This document shows positions 43,603-51,914 of a stretch of 64,000 bases of DNA, one piece after another (position 1 is the first letter of the stretch; each line of letters starts with the position of its first letter). The stretch comes from Streptomyces sp. NBC_00154 (GTDB lineage: Bacteria; Actinomycetota; Actinomycetes; Streptomycetales; Streptomycetaceae), in the NCBI RefSeq assembly GCF_026342835.1, contig NZ_JAPEMI010000001.1:7694501-7758500 (forward strand), read 5' to 3'. The translations under genes were made by a program, and so were the position numbers. The notes beneath the pieces are model-generated. The model made no database searches. It was not told the DNA's origin and worked only from the letters and a program-made list of their open reading frames with translations.

Positions 43603-44600
43603 CCGATGCGATCGGCGTCATCCTGTTCACCGGCGTCATCGCCTACGCCGTCTTCGGTGGTGCCGACTTCGGCGCCGGGTTCTGGGATCTGACCGCGGGC
43701 GGAGCCGTACGGGGCAGCGCCCCCCGCTCGCTCATCGACCGGTCCATCGGCCCGGTCTGGGAAGCGAACCACACCTGGCTCATCTATTGCCTGGTGGTGC
43801 TGTGGACGGGTTTTCCGCCCGCCTTCGCCGCCATCACCACGACGTTGTACATCCCGCTCGGCCTCGCGGCACTCGGCATCGTCCTGCGCGGGTCCGGCTT
43901 CGCCTTCCGCAAAGTGACGCTGCGCACCGCGCAGCAGCGTCTCACCGGGGTCCTGTTCGCGGTCTCCTCGGTGCTGACGCCGTTCTGCTTCGGCGGCATC
44001 GCAGGGGCCGTCGCCTCCGGCCGCGTCCCCAGCGCCGGCGGCGGCGCCCCGCTGTCCAGCTGGCTCAACCCCACCGGTGTGCTGGGAGGTGTCCTGGCGG
44101 TCGTCGTATGCGCCTACCTCGCTGCCGTTTTCCTCTCCTCGGCTGCCACGCACCCCTATCGGGATGAGGCTCTGCACCTGTACTTCCGGCGGCGGGCACT
44201 GGCGGCAGGCATCGCGGTGGGCATCGTCTGCATGGCCGGCGTCTTCGTCCTGCATGCGGACGCACCGCGCCTGTTCCACCAACTCACTACCCGCGGACTG
44301 GCTCTGCTGATCGTGTCCGCCGCAGCCGGACTCGCAGCCCTGGCAACACTCAGAGCCCGTCGGCCGCGCCTGCCGCGGCCGTTGGCGTCGCTGGCCGTGG
44401 CCACGGTGATCGCCGGATGGGGCGTCGCCCAGTATCCGTACCTCCTGGGCACCCACCTGTCCTTGACCCAGGCCGCCGCTCCCGACTCGACCCTGTGGGT
44501 GCTGGTCGCTGTGGCCTGCACCGCGGCCGTGCTGATCGCTCCCTCCCTGGCCGCCCTGTACGTGCTGCACGAACGGGACCGGCTGACTTCCTCCGCCTGA
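43599..44600 (+). CDS. cydB: Cytochrome bd oxidase subunit II
   Basis: ATG 43599 overlaps the cydA stop (ATGA). The 333-residue protein has about eight transmembrane helices. It starts MTDAIGVILFTGVIAYAVFG and contains GADFGAGFWDL, PVWEANHTWLIYCLVVLWTG and FPPAFAAITTTLYIPLGLAA, the signature of CydB. It forms the terminal oxidase with CydA. No cydCD transporter genes follow; the next sequence is a helicase fragment and an IS. Confidence 0.93.
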   Translation: MTDAIGVILFTGVIAYAVFGGADFGAGFWDLTAGGAVRGSAPRSLIDRSIGPVWEANHTWLIYCLVVLWTGFPPAFAAITTTLYIPLGLAALGIVLRGSGFAFRKVTLRTAQQRLTGVLFAVSSVLTPFCFGGIAGAVASGRVPSAGGGAPLSSWLNPTGVLGGVLAVVVCAYLAAVFLSSAATHPYRDEALHLYFRRRALAAGIAVGIVCMAGVFVLHADAPRLFHQLTTRGLALLIVSAAAGLAALATLRARRPRLPRPLASLAVATVIAGWGVAQYPYLLGTHLSLTQAAAPDSTLWVLVAVACTAAVLIAPSLAALYVLHERDRLTSSA

Positions 44601-44885
44601 CCTTCCGCTTCGGCCCCCACCTCGCCCGCGAAGCCAACCGCCGGCTGCACATCGCAGGCGCACCCATCCGCCTCACCGGCACACCGGCCGTGCCCACCGA
44701 ACTCGGCCCCGTGGCCTGCCCCGACGCGGTCCTGTGCCGCACCAACATAGGAGCCAGGGCCCAAGTCATGGCCATGATGGCCAGCGGACAACGGGTCGCC
44801 CTGGCCGGGGGAGGAGACGGACTGCGTGCTCTTGCGCTGGCCGCCCGCGACCTGAAGGAAGGCCGCCGCACCAACCCACCCTGGC
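44598..44885 (+). pseudogene. UvrD-like superfamily 1 helicase fragment
   Basis: The frame reads LTFRFGPHLAREANRRLHIA, GAPIRLTGTPAVPTELGPVA, CPDAVLCRTNIGARAQVMAM and DGLRALALAARDLKEGRR. This is an internal part of an SF1 helicase C-terminal motor domain, including the CRTN motif IV-like segment. It is cut on the left at the cydB stop and on the right by the inverted repeat of the ISL3 element at 44883. No continuation is seen beyond 47029. Confidence 0.6.
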
Positions 44886-45004
44886 TTTGTCCACGAGAAC
44901 GGGTTCTGGCTCACTTTCCGTGGAGGGCTGACTGAGTGTGATGTCAGTGGTGTGTGGTGGGATGGCCGGACTCTGCTGCCGTGACCTGTTGGAAGTCTGC
45001 CTTG

Positions 45005-45280
45005 ATGCCCGTGTACTCGTCTCTGACCCACGCCCTGGCCGAGGCCTTGGTCGACGTCCTGTGGTTCATCGAGGGCAGTGAAGACGAGCAGATGGATCCG
45101 GACGACGCGGTCAAGGTCCTGGAGGGTGTCGCCCACCTGGTCAGCAAGTTGTCGAGCGACCAGCGGAGCGAACTGATCGACCTGCTCGGGACGATGGCTG
45201 AAGCCGAGTCCGATCCCGCTCGGCGGGAGTTCCTGGAAGGGGTCCCGGAAGGCTTCGGGCTCCTTGATGATGTGGTCTGA
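45005..45280 (+). CDS. Small acidic protein, cargo of ISL3 element
   Basis: The 91-residue protein (MPVYSSLTHALAEALVDVLW ... GVPEGFGLLDDVV) is acidic, helical and has no cysteine or HTH. It lies inside the ISL3 inverted repeats, convergent to the transposase, with 8 bases between their ends. GGAAG nine bases before ATG 45005 may be its ribosome binding site. The family is not recognised; small acidic proteins of this shape include immunity and anti-toxin proteins, but this is only a possibility. Confidence 0.6.
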   Translation: MPVYSSLTHALAEALVDVLWFIEGSEDEQMDPDDAVKVLEGVAHLVSKLSSDQRSELIDLLGTMAEAESDPARREFLEGVPEGFGLLDDVV

Positions 45281-45288
45281 CCTGTGCT

Positions 45289-46974
45289 TCACGAGTAGAG
45301 CAGGACGCGCTTGCGCAGGAGATGAAAGCCGGCCCGGCCGAACATCTGGCGTTTGAGCATTTTGATCCGGTTGACGTGGCCTTCGACGACACCTGAGCTC
45401 CAGGGCAGGGTGAGGCCGGCGATGACTGCATCGCGGTCACGGTCGATGCCTGCGGCGAGTGTGTGGAGGCTGGGGAGGTCGTCTCGCCGGACGGCGTCGA
45501 GCCACTGCGGCAACCGTTCGCCCTGGCGCTCGGTGAGCATCTCACCGAAGGAGCGGACGTGGCCGGTGAGGGCGTCAAGTTCAGGGCAGTGGACCAGAAC
45601 GGCTTTGAGCCGCAGGTTCTCCGTCTCGGTGAGGGTCTCCGGCCGGCGGAGGATCCATCCAGCGACGACGCGGGGTGACGGTGGCCGAGCTGTGACGGGG
45701 CCCGGCGAGAGCCGCTTCTCCCGGAAATAGGCGCGAACCCGCTGGTAGCTGCCCTGATAGCCAAGCGGCACAATCTCCTCCCACACCGTCCAGGCGTTCG
45801 TGCAGCCTTGGTTCCAGCGGTCATCCAGGTAGGGCTTGAAGGCGTCGAGTTTGGATGGCCGGCCCTGCCACTGCCCGTGGAACAGGTCCTCCGGGGTGGC
45901 TGCGTCGGCGAAGAGCTTGACGGTGCGGTAGGTCATTCGGAGTTGCCGGCCAATCGCCCTTCGGCTGAGCCCGGCGGCCAGTAATTCGTGGACGGTCGCG
46001 TGCTTGACACGGGTGCGGTCAGCGAAGCGGTGTCCCCTCGGCCAGGGCGAGCCTGAAGGGTCTTCGAACTTCTCCGGCTCGGGGGCAGGCTGGGCTGGAT
46101 CTGGCGCCAGGACCTGCAGACATCCGCGGTGGTCTGCGACGCACCGCTCTGCAGCCTCGCTCAGGTTGTGCCAAAGATGCCATCTGTCCGCCACCTGCAC
46201 CGCCTGTGGTGCCCCGGCCGTGGCACCTTCGGCGAAGAACGGCGCACGATCGCGGCATACCACCTCCACTCCGGGCCGTTTCGCGAGCCAAGCGGCCAGG
46301 CTGGACGCCTCCCGGTCGGGCAGCAGGTCCACTGGCCGCCGACTCTCGACGTCGACCAGGACAGTCCCGTAGTGACGCCCTTTGCGGGTCGCGTATTCAT
46401 CGACGCCGACCACCCGCAGGGCCGTAACTTCGGGGTCGGGCAACGCTTCGACCAGCCGCAGCACCGTGCTGCGGCTCACGGACACGCCGAACACGCTCGC
46501 CATGCGGGCACCGGCCCGACCGGCGAGCGCGAGACCGACCGCGGCCAGCGTCGACCGCAGCCGCTCGGTCCGCCGGCCGTACCGACGGGTCAACCCTGGC
46601 AGCTGTTCGGCGAAGGTCCGCCGCCCGCACGAGATGACCGGGCAGAGGAACCTGCGGACGCGCAAACAGAGAGCGACCCGTCTGCCTCCGCTGGGCACAT
46701 CAGCGGGAAAGCGCAGGTAGGAGCTGTGAATCCGCCGTGACCAGCTCCCGCATCCGGGACAGATGGCCCCAGCCACCGTACTTCGAGCCTCTATGCGTAC
46801 CGCCTCGTCGTTCACGGCGATGGACAGCACCGCCACGTCGGCGATCGACGGGAACAGCAACTCCTCCAGGCGGAGCACCACTTCTTCCACGGGCCGAACT
46901 GTCAGCCACACCAAACCCGGTACGGGCCAATTCCGGGCAACTTCCCCAAGACCCACTCGCCCGACAACCGTCAC
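45289..46974 (-). CDS. ISL3-family transposase
   Basis: The 561-residue protein has the ISL3 order. An N-terminal zinc-binding region (AICPGCGSWSRRIHSSYLRF, FLCPVISCGRRTFAEQLPGL) and HTH (GVSVSRSTVLRLVEALPD) are followed by the DDE domain: ALRVVGVDEYATRKGRHYGT, VEVVCRDRAPFFAEG, QVADRWHLWHNLSEAAERC and SSGVVEGHVNRIKMLKRQMF. It is intact and slightly long for the family; the true start may lie some 30 codons downstream. Confidence 0.93.
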   Translation of the reverse strand: MTVVGRVGLGEVARNWPVPGLVWLTVRPVEEVVLRLEELLFPSIADVAVLSIAVNDEAVRIEARSTVAGAICPGCGSWSRRIHSSYLRFPADVPSGGRRVALCLRVRRFLCPVISCGRRTFAEQLPGLTRRYGRRTERLRSTLAAVGLALAGRAGARMASVFGVSVSRSTVLRLVEALPDPEVTALRVVGVDEYATRKGRHYGTVLVDVESRRPVDLLPDREASSLAAWLAKRPGVEVVCRDRAPFFAEGATAGAPQAVQVADRWHLWHNLSEAAERCVADHRGCLQVLAPDPAQPAPEPEKFEDPSGSPWPRGHRFADRTRVKHATVHELLAAGLSRRAIGRQLRMTYRTVKLFADAATPEDLFHGQWQGRPSKLDAFKPYLDDRWNQGCTNAWTVWEEIVPLGYQGSYQRVRAYFREKRLSPGPVTARPPSPRVVAGWILRRPETLTETENLRLKAVLVHCPELDALTGHVRSFGEMLTERQGERLPQWLDAVRRDDLPSLHTLAAGIDRDRDAVIAGLTLPWSSGVVEGHVNRIKMLKRQMFGRAGFHLLRKRVLLYS

Positions 46975-47029
46975 TCAGCGTGCAAGCTCCACGGAAAGTG
47001 AGCCAGAACCCGTTTTCGTGGACAAAGCC

Positions 47030-47188
47030 ATGCTGAAGCATCCGTCGCACGGCCTCCGGATGCCATCGATCGCTCCGGCAGGGCGGGAACTGCGCTGTTT
47101 CCAGGCAGCGACAGATCTCGCGCAGGAGGCCGAGCACGGTGGACGTGCTGCCGGGACCGCTCCGGAGCCGGGCCCCATCCGTCGTCAC
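47030..47188 (-). pseudogene. Unidentified coding fragment next to ISL3
   Basis: The minus strand reads VLGLLREICRCLETAQFPPC, RSDRWHPEAVRRMLQHG and is then cut by the ISL3 right end. The composition looks coding and the ending natural, but no family was recognised. It may be part of the gene originally disrupted by the IS. Confidence 0.3.
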
Positions 47189-47189
47189 G

Positions 47190-47399
47190 CTATAGCCGCA
47201 GCGGCTGAAATCGGCGCGGGCGGCGGTCGGACTCGCGGCCGCAGAAACCTGCGCGCCTCGTGGTGGCCAGCACGGTGGCGGCTACGTACATGATCGTTCG
47301 CACGATCCGGACAACGCGCTCCGCCGCGCTGCTCACAAGGCCTCGTGCTGCTGCGGCTTCTTCCTCGTTTCTCAGGAGCGCTTCCTGGAAACGCTGCAC
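47190..47399 (-). CDS. Possible small membrane-associated protein
   Basis: The 69-residue ORF reads MQRFQEALLRNEEEAAAARG then VRIVRTIMYVAATVLATTRR, an amphipathic then hydrophobic pattern. It ends in Arg-rich sequence. No family was recognised, and it could be a chance ORF. Confidence 0.3.
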   Translation of the reverse strand: MQRFQEALLRNEEEAAAARGLVSSAAERVVRIVRTIMYVAATVLATTRRAGFCGRESDRRPRRFQPLRL

Positions 47400-47440
47400 C
47401 TCATGGGCGAATTCGGATTACCCGCTCATGGTCGTGGTCT

Positions 47441-47659
47441 TCACTGCTCGGCGAGTCGGTAGGTGGCGCTGTCCGGGTCGTTCTTCACGATGACGCCTGC
47501 TGTGGCAAGGTCGCGGAGGGCTTCGCGGGCTCGCTTCTCTTGCTGCCGCTGGTCGCCGTCACCGCGACCGGCGTCGCGGAGCGCAACCACGGCGCGCCGG
47601 GTGTCCCAGGTCCCACCGAGAGCTCGGATTGGCTTCTCCAGGATCTGCGCGATGGTCAT
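47441..47659 (-). CDS. Small HTH-like protein
   Basis: ATG 47659 follows GAGG. The 72-residue protein reads MTIAQILEKPIRALGGTWDT, RRAVVALRDAG and REALRDLATAGVIVKNDPDS, resembling a small winged-helix. It lies 12 bases downstream of the zinc-protein gene on the same strand, so the two are probably co-transcribed. Function unknown. Confidence 0.5.
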   Translation of the reverse strand: MTIAQILEKPIRALGGTWDTRRAVVALRDAGRGDGDQRQQEKRAREALRDLATAGVIVKNDPDSATYRLAEQ

Positions 47660-47670
47660 GGTCGTGGTCC

Positions 47671-47988
47671 TCACTGTTCGGTGCGGTGGTACTTACGCTT
47701 GTGGTTGGCGATGCTCTCCGCCGTTCCTCGATAGCCGGGCTTGCTGGAGCACTCGCGGCACTCTTCCCAGACGCCGGCATCGACCGCAGCACGGCTGACG
47801 GAGTGGTGGGGGCCGTAGCCGTGGGTGTGGAGGAACTCGGGTACGGAGGAGCCGTACTTGATGGCGATGAGGGCGGCTTCGGCGACCTTGTCGTGGCCGG
47901 GGGCGAAGAACTTGCCGAGGCCGACTTCCTTCTCGCAGCCGCACCAGCACGTGCCGGTGGGGATGAGGCGGGGCTTCTTCTCTGTCAT
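47671..47988 (-). CDS. Small Cys/His-rich protein
   Basis: From ATG 47988 the 105-residue protein contains GTCWCGCEKEVGLGKFFAPG, ECRECSSKPGYRGTAESIAN and HKRKYH, giving CxC, CxxC and HxxxxH arrangements likely to bind zinc. It starts an apparent two-gene unit with the HTH-like gene at 47441-47659. A palindrome sits 34-60 bases upstream of its start. Confidence 0.6.
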   Translation of the reverse strand: MTEKKPRLIPTGTCWCGCEKEVGLGKFFAPGHDKVAEAALIAIKYGSSVPEFLHTHGYGPHHSVSRAAVDAGVWEECRECSSKPGYRGTAESIANHKRKYHRTEQ

Positions 47989-48021
47989 GGGTTCAGCATG
48001 CCCAACTTGATCACAAGAGTT

Positions 48022-48048
48022 TAACCCAAGGATTACTCCCAAGGGTTA
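48022..48048 (+). promoter_or_regulatory. Palindrome upstream of zinc-protein gene
   Basis: TAACCC (48022-48027) and GGGTTA (48043-48048) form the outer arms of an imperfect palindrome with inner CCAAGG and CCCAAGG. It lies in an unusually A/T-rich stretch ending in a T-run. It is a candidate operator for the minus-strand unit at 47441-47988. Confidence 0.4.
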
Positions 48049-48574
48049 TTTTTTGCTGGGCAGCAACTGCCCACATCGAGCCCACCCTTGAACCATGAGC
48101 ACGAACCTGGACCCCGGCGAAGCCGGGGCGACCGTCAGTCAAGGCCAGCGCTACTTCCTGTAGCTCAACTACTCACACCCGTAGTTCCTCGCGCATGGAC
48201 CCGCGCAAGTTGAGCAATCCGGCGTCGATGCATCCGGATTGATCCCGGCTCAGGCTTGGTGGGCGCGACCTGCCCGGCAGTGGTGATCGCTGCCCGCGTA
48301 CGGTCGCTTGATGAGCACGATGCGCCGACGTCTCGGCACCGGTCCCACCACTCGTACGACGCCCTCGGCCGACGCCGAGTCCCTCCGGCTGCTGCCCGCC
48401 GAACGCATCGAACCGGATGCGCGTCTACAGGAACACGACGACGGCGCCCAACTGCCGGAGTCGAGAGGCCGGCGGACTCTCGGCAGGGGGACAGCGACGC
48501 TCTCGGCGTCGCTTGAATTCTGACCCAGCCGAAGCGGACCACGGCAATACCCTGCGTGTCTCAGTGGCCCGCGA
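48049..48574 (+). other. No firmly supported gene
   Basis: A 22-codon ORF from about 48095 (MSTNLDPGEAGATVSQGQRY) and a 70-codon ORF from 48311 (MSTMRRRLGTGPTTRTTPSA) are present. Neither has a ribosome binding site or recognisable family. The DNA is otherwise featureless. Confidence 0.4.
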
Positions 48575-49006
48575 CTACCTGAGATCAGAGTGCACGGCCC
48601 ATTCACGTCGTAGGTAGCGCAGTTCCACGTACGTGTCGGACCAGTCCTCGCTCCGGGGCACGTCGGTGAGTTCGTGGTTGGCGTAGGCGGGGGCGGTCTC
48701 TCCGTGGTGCGCCAGGGAAGTGCTGTGCTCGCCGTCGTGATCGCGGAGGAGCTTCGCGATGTGAAAGGCTTCTTTAGCGAGGTCCGACCGGCCGTAGCCG
48801 TCGGTCCATGACAGCTGTACGAAGTCCAGCCAGGCTGCCGCTGTGAGCAGCGCTTCGCGCTGCTTGAGGTGGTCATCGGAGAGGGACCGGTAGCCGTTCT
48901 GTCCTGCGAGAGTAAGGGCAGCGCCGTACATGAGCGACCAGGTCGTGATCGAATTTTCCGGGTTGGCGCCTGGGTAGTTGACTTGACGCCGTTCGTTGTC
49001 TGCCAT
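48575..49006 (-). CDS. Hypothetical protein
   Basis: The 143-residue protein (MADNERRQVNYPGANPENSI) is soluble, acidic and helical. It contains AAWLDFVQLSWTDGYGRSDL and AYANHELTDVPRSEDWSDTY. No family was recognised. Codon use is typical of the region. No partner gene is adjacent on the same strand. Confidence 0.6.
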   Translation of the reverse strand: MADNERRQVNYPGANPENSITTWSLMYGAALTLAGQNGYRSLSDDHLKQREALLTAAAWLDFVQLSWTDGYGRSDLAKEAFHIAKLLRDHDGEHSTSLAHHGETAPAYANHELTDVPRSEDWSDTYVELRYLRREWAVHSDLR

Positions 49007-49219
49007 GCCGAAGACCGTATGAGAACCCGCTCTGCGTTGACTGGGCTTTCGGCTAGATCACGGTGGGCGCGGTGAGCAACGCTGTTACACGCCCAGCCTT
49101 ATGCGCGGTCACCACAGCGGACCGTTCTCACCGAAGTCAGTCGATCGCGGACCGCTGACCAGGCGGACGAAGTTGGTTGAGATAGACGTCCTCGGCGCGA
49201 CCGGACATCAATGTGCGTT

Positions 49220-49963
49220 TTAAGTCTTTACGAGCCGGAAGGGCTGTCCTTCCCGGTCAGCAATCACGACCCCTGACTGTCCATTGCAGAGCCAGTGCAC
49301 TCCGACACGCCACGTGACATCTCCTGGCGTGCCGGAGGTCACTCTGAGGAAGAAATGCTCGGGGTCAAGGTGCGAGACCGTGTACGGGAAGTCCGGTACG
49401 CCGTCGGCTGGCCTTGGCACGGGCGTCTGGTCGCTGAGGTCCACATGGAAAGTGCGCACTTGCTCCGGCGACATAGGTTCAGCCATCGGAGGTGGCTCGA
49501 CGTTGTCAATGCGGGGAGGGGCGCATCGCGATTCCACGTGTATGTCCAGCTTGCTGAGGATCACTGCACGCTCAACGGTGGCTTCGACAGTCAGGTACAC
49601 GACGCTACTACCCAGATCCACCCAGCCGGTGGAGTTTCGCCGGGCCTCCAGGTCCTCGGGCACAGGGCCAATGTGCCCGCTAAGGCCGGGCGTCCGGTAA
49701 GCCATCACGATGAGTGGGGCCGATGGTGTGGGTGCCAGCACGGCGTCACGGCCACGTGTGATGACCTTGTCGGCACTGCGCGCCACGAACCCGCCTAGAG
49801 CTGAGGCGAGCCCGGCGAGGACCGCTGCCACGATCCACTTGCCAATCCCCGGTACGGCGACAACTACAACGACTGCAGCTAGCAGTAAGCCAACTACGCC
49901 AGCCCGCACCATTCGTCGACGAGACCCCACAGCTCCCCCTTCAGCACCTCTCCGAGGTGCCAT
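49220..49963 (-). CDS. Membrane-anchored hypothetical protein
   Basis: From ATG 49963 the 247-residue protein has a basic N-terminus and two closely spaced hydrophobic segments (AGVVGLLLAAVVVVVAVPGI and WIVAAVLAGLASALGGFVA). A large beta-rich domain follows (YLTVEATVERAVILSKLDIH, VTWRVGVHWLCNGQSGVVIA). The C-terminal domain may be cytoplasmic. No family was recognised. An upstream extension to 50032 is less likely. Confidence 0.65.
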   Translation of the reverse strand: MAPRRGAEGGAVGSRRRMVRAGVVGLLLAAVVVVVAVPGIGKWIVAAVLAGLASALGGFVARSADKVITRGRDAVLAPTPSAPLIVMAYRTPGLSGHIGPVPEDLEARRNSTGWVDLGSSVVYLTVEATVERAVILSKLDIHVESRCAPPRIDNVEPPPMAEPMSPEQVRTFHVDLSDQTPVPRPADGVPDFPYTVSHLDPEHFFLRVTSGTPGDVTWRVGVHWLCNGQSGVVIADREGQPFRLVKT

Positions 49964-50143
49964 GATGCCTGCCCCCCAAGTCAGCCGGCTGGATTCGATG
50001 AGACGGCGGCTGGCTTGGGCGAGAACGGACAACAGCCCTTGCGTGCGGGCGCCGGGCCCTCACCATGCCCACCGACCGACACCGCTCCAAACGACCCCAC
50101 GCAGCCAGCCAGCAGCCTCAACTGAAACGGCGGGGTTCGCCGG

Positions 50144-50360
50144 TCAGCTGGCGGGACGGGGCAGTGCGGCAAGGCGGTGGAAGGCCATGACCAGTTCGTG
50201 TCTCCAGGGCCAGGTCGCCGAGATCCGCAAGCGCAAGCGTCGGCCGCCGCGGGTGAGGCGGGCTGTGACGTGCAGTAGCCGGTAGCGGAGCTTCTTCGGC
50301 TCGGCCGTGGCCAGCTCCCCGTCCAGTAGCAGGACACGGGTCCAGGCCGAACGCAAGTCC
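50144..50360 (-). pseudogene. IS1380-family transposase C-terminal remnant
   Basis: The frame reads LLDGELATAEPKKLRYRLLH, VTARLTRGGRRLRLRISATW and RHELVMAFHRLAALPRPAS-stop. This matches the end of IS1380-type transposases (AEPxxLRYRLLHxAARLxRxxRRxxLRI). The DDE core is missing. It ends at a perfect palindrome at 50372. Confidence 0.7.
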
Positions 50361-50371
50361 CGGCGGCGCGG

Positions 50372-50400
50372 TGGGGGTGCTAACGCCGTTAGCACCCCCA
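50372..50400 (+). promoter_or_regulatory. Perfect 29-bp palindrome
   Basis: Arms TGGGGGTGCTAAC (50372-50384) and GTTAGCACCCCCA (50388-50400) are exact reverse complements around GCC. It lies at the junction between the IS1380 remnant and the ParB-like remnant. It could be an operator, a partition site or an insertion-site relic. Confidence 0.55.
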
Positions 50401-50545
50401 CCGGCGTCCCCACTGCCGTGTATGTGGTTGTCGACGGAAACCGCCGTCTCGCCGGTGCCAACATGGCCGGCCTCGACGACGTACCCGTTCACATCGACGA
50501 CTACCTCGCGGAGAACGCCGACCGCGGCCATCGACCTTCTCGCCT
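50394..50545 (+). pseudogene. ParB/sulfiredoxin-like domain fragment
   Basis: The frame reads STPTGVPTAVYVVVDGNRRL, AGANMAGLDDVPVHIDDYLA and ENADRG. VVDGNRRLAGA..AGLD.VPV is the conserved GxRR-type core of ParB N-terminal domains, used in plasmid or chromosome partition. Both ends are missing. The left side is a palindrome and IS1380 remnant, the right side an integrase-core IS starting at 50552. This is a plasmid-type relic. Confidence 0.65.
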
Positions 50546-50551
50546 GGACCC

Positions 50552-51744
50552 TGTGGGGCTCGTAAAGTCATCGCTGCTGGTGGGAGCCCGTGTGCAAGGC
50601 CCTCGGTGGTGGCTGGGATGCTGCACCCCGTGATCATCTCGATCCTGTACCGGGCCACCCGGGCGTTGCTGTCCGTGCCTGCGGTGCTGCTGCGCCGGGA
50701 CACGGTCAAGGACGCCGAACTGCTGGTGCTGCGGCACGAGAACGCGGTGCTGCGACGACAGCTCAGCGGTCCGGTCCGCTACGAGCCCGCAGACCGGTTC
50801 TGGCTGGCCGCGTTGTCGTCGCTGATACCGCGCTGCCGCTGGAGCGGTGTCTTCCCGGTCACGCCGGGGGCGCTGCTGGCCTGGCACCGCGGGCTGATCA
50901 CCAAGAAGTGGGACTACTCCGACAGACGCCGACGCACCGGGCGCCCTCCCACGGCCGCCGCGCTCAAGAAGCTGGTTCTGCGTCTGGCGCAGGAGAACCC
51001 GCGGTGGGGCCACCGGCGGATCCAGGGTGAACTGGCCCGGCTGGGGCATCCGATCGCGCCGTCCACGGTGTGGGAGATCCTGCACGCGGCCGGCATCGGT
51101 CCGGCCCCGCGCCGTACCGGCCCGAGCTGGCGCGAGTTCCTCTCCACCCAAGCCGAGGGGATCATCGCGGCGGACTTCTTCCACGTGGACACCGTGACCG
51201 GCAGGCGGCTGTACGCGCTGGCGTTCCTTGAGCACGGCACCCGCAGGCTCCACCTCACCGGCGTCACCGCCCACCCCACCGCGCAGTGGGCGACCCAGCA
51301 GGCCCGCAATCTCGCCGCCGACCTCGGCAACCGCGTCGAGTCGCTGCGCTTCGTTCTCCGCGACCGCGACAGCAAGTACACCGACTCCTTCGACGCCGTC
51401 TTCGAAGCCGAGGACACCGAGGTGCTGCTCAGCGCACCTCGGGCGCCGCGCATGAATGCCCACTGCGAGCGAGTAATCGGCACGAGCCGGCGCGAGGCCC
51501 TCGACCATATCCTGATCATGAACGAGGCCCACGCCCGACAGGTCCTCGCCGAGTATCAGGAGCACTACAACTGCCACCGGCCACACCGATCACGAGACCA
51601 ACGACCACCCGAAGCCCCGGAACAGCCAGCGGTGTTGCACGATCGCGTGCCCCGCAGGCTCCTGCGCACCCGCGTCCTCGGCGGGGTCATCAACGAGTAC
51701 CGATACGCGGCTTGAGCTGCAGCGATGACTTTTCGAGCCCCACA
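50552..51744 (+). mobile_element. IS element with integrase-core transposase
   Basis: TGTGGGGCTCGTAAAGTCAT at 50552 and its 25-bp inverted counterpart ending at 51744 differ at one position. The 1193-bp unit contains a single transposase gene (50618-51715). No clear target duplication is seen. Confidence 0.82.
50618..51715 (+). CDS. Integrase-core (rve) transposase, IS3/IS481-like
   Basis: The 365-residue protein (from MLHPVIISILYRATRALLSV) has an N-terminal helical/HTH region (ELLVLRHENAVLRRQL), an IS3-type HTH_21 segment (NPRWGHRRIQGELARLGHPI) and an rve DDE core. Asp residues lie in EGIIAADFFHVDTVTGRRLY and RFVLRDRDSKYTDSFDAVFE, and the Glu in the RMNAHCERVIGTSRREALDH segment. It is a single-frame transposase, unlike classic two-frame IS3 elements. 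Intact and flanked by inverted repeats. Confidence 0.9.
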   Translation: MLHPVIISILYRATRALLSVPAVLLRRDTVKDAELLVLRHENAVLRRQLSGPVRYEPADRFWLAALSSLIPRCRWSGVFPVTPGALLAWHRGLITKKWDYSDRRRRTGRPPTAAALKKLVLRLAQENPRWGHRRIQGELARLGHPIAPSTVWEILHAAGIGPAPRRTGPSWREFLSTQAEGIIAADFFHVDTVTGRRLYALAFLEHGTRRLHLTGVTAHPTAQWATQQARNLAADLGNRVESLRFVLRDRDSKYTDSFDAVFEAEDTEVLLSAPRAPRMNAHCERVIGTSRREALDHILIMNEAHARQVLAEYQEHYNCHRPHRSRDQRPPEAPEQPAVLHDRVPRRLLRTRVLGGVINEYRYAA

Positions 51745-51914
51745 CGTGCCCGGGCTTCCTCGCCCACACCACGGCCGACCGAGGCTGGCGGCTGCCCGAT
51801 CGCAGCCCTGCCTGCTCCACTCCCGAGCAGTCGGCCGACCCTGCCGAATCCGCGTCGACCGTCGGGGCTGCCGTCTTCCGCCTCCTCCGCTGGCCGTGCA
51901 GTTCGGATGCGTTG

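Larger units (their letters stand above)
44883..47029 (-). mobile_element. ISL3-family element with cargo ORF
   Basis: Inverted repeats of 43 bp (44883-44925 and 46987-47029) differ at a single position; the left starts GGCTTTGTCCACGAGAACGG. Between them lie the ISL3 transposase (45289-46974, - strand) and a 91-residue ORF on the + strand (45005-45280). No 8-bp target duplication is seen (flanks differ), which suggests rearrangement after insertion. Confidence 0.85.

Noticed and set aside
47030..47037. 8-bp target duplication for the ISL3 element
   Set aside because: The eight bases outside the left end and the eight outside the right end do not match, so no duplication can be claimed.
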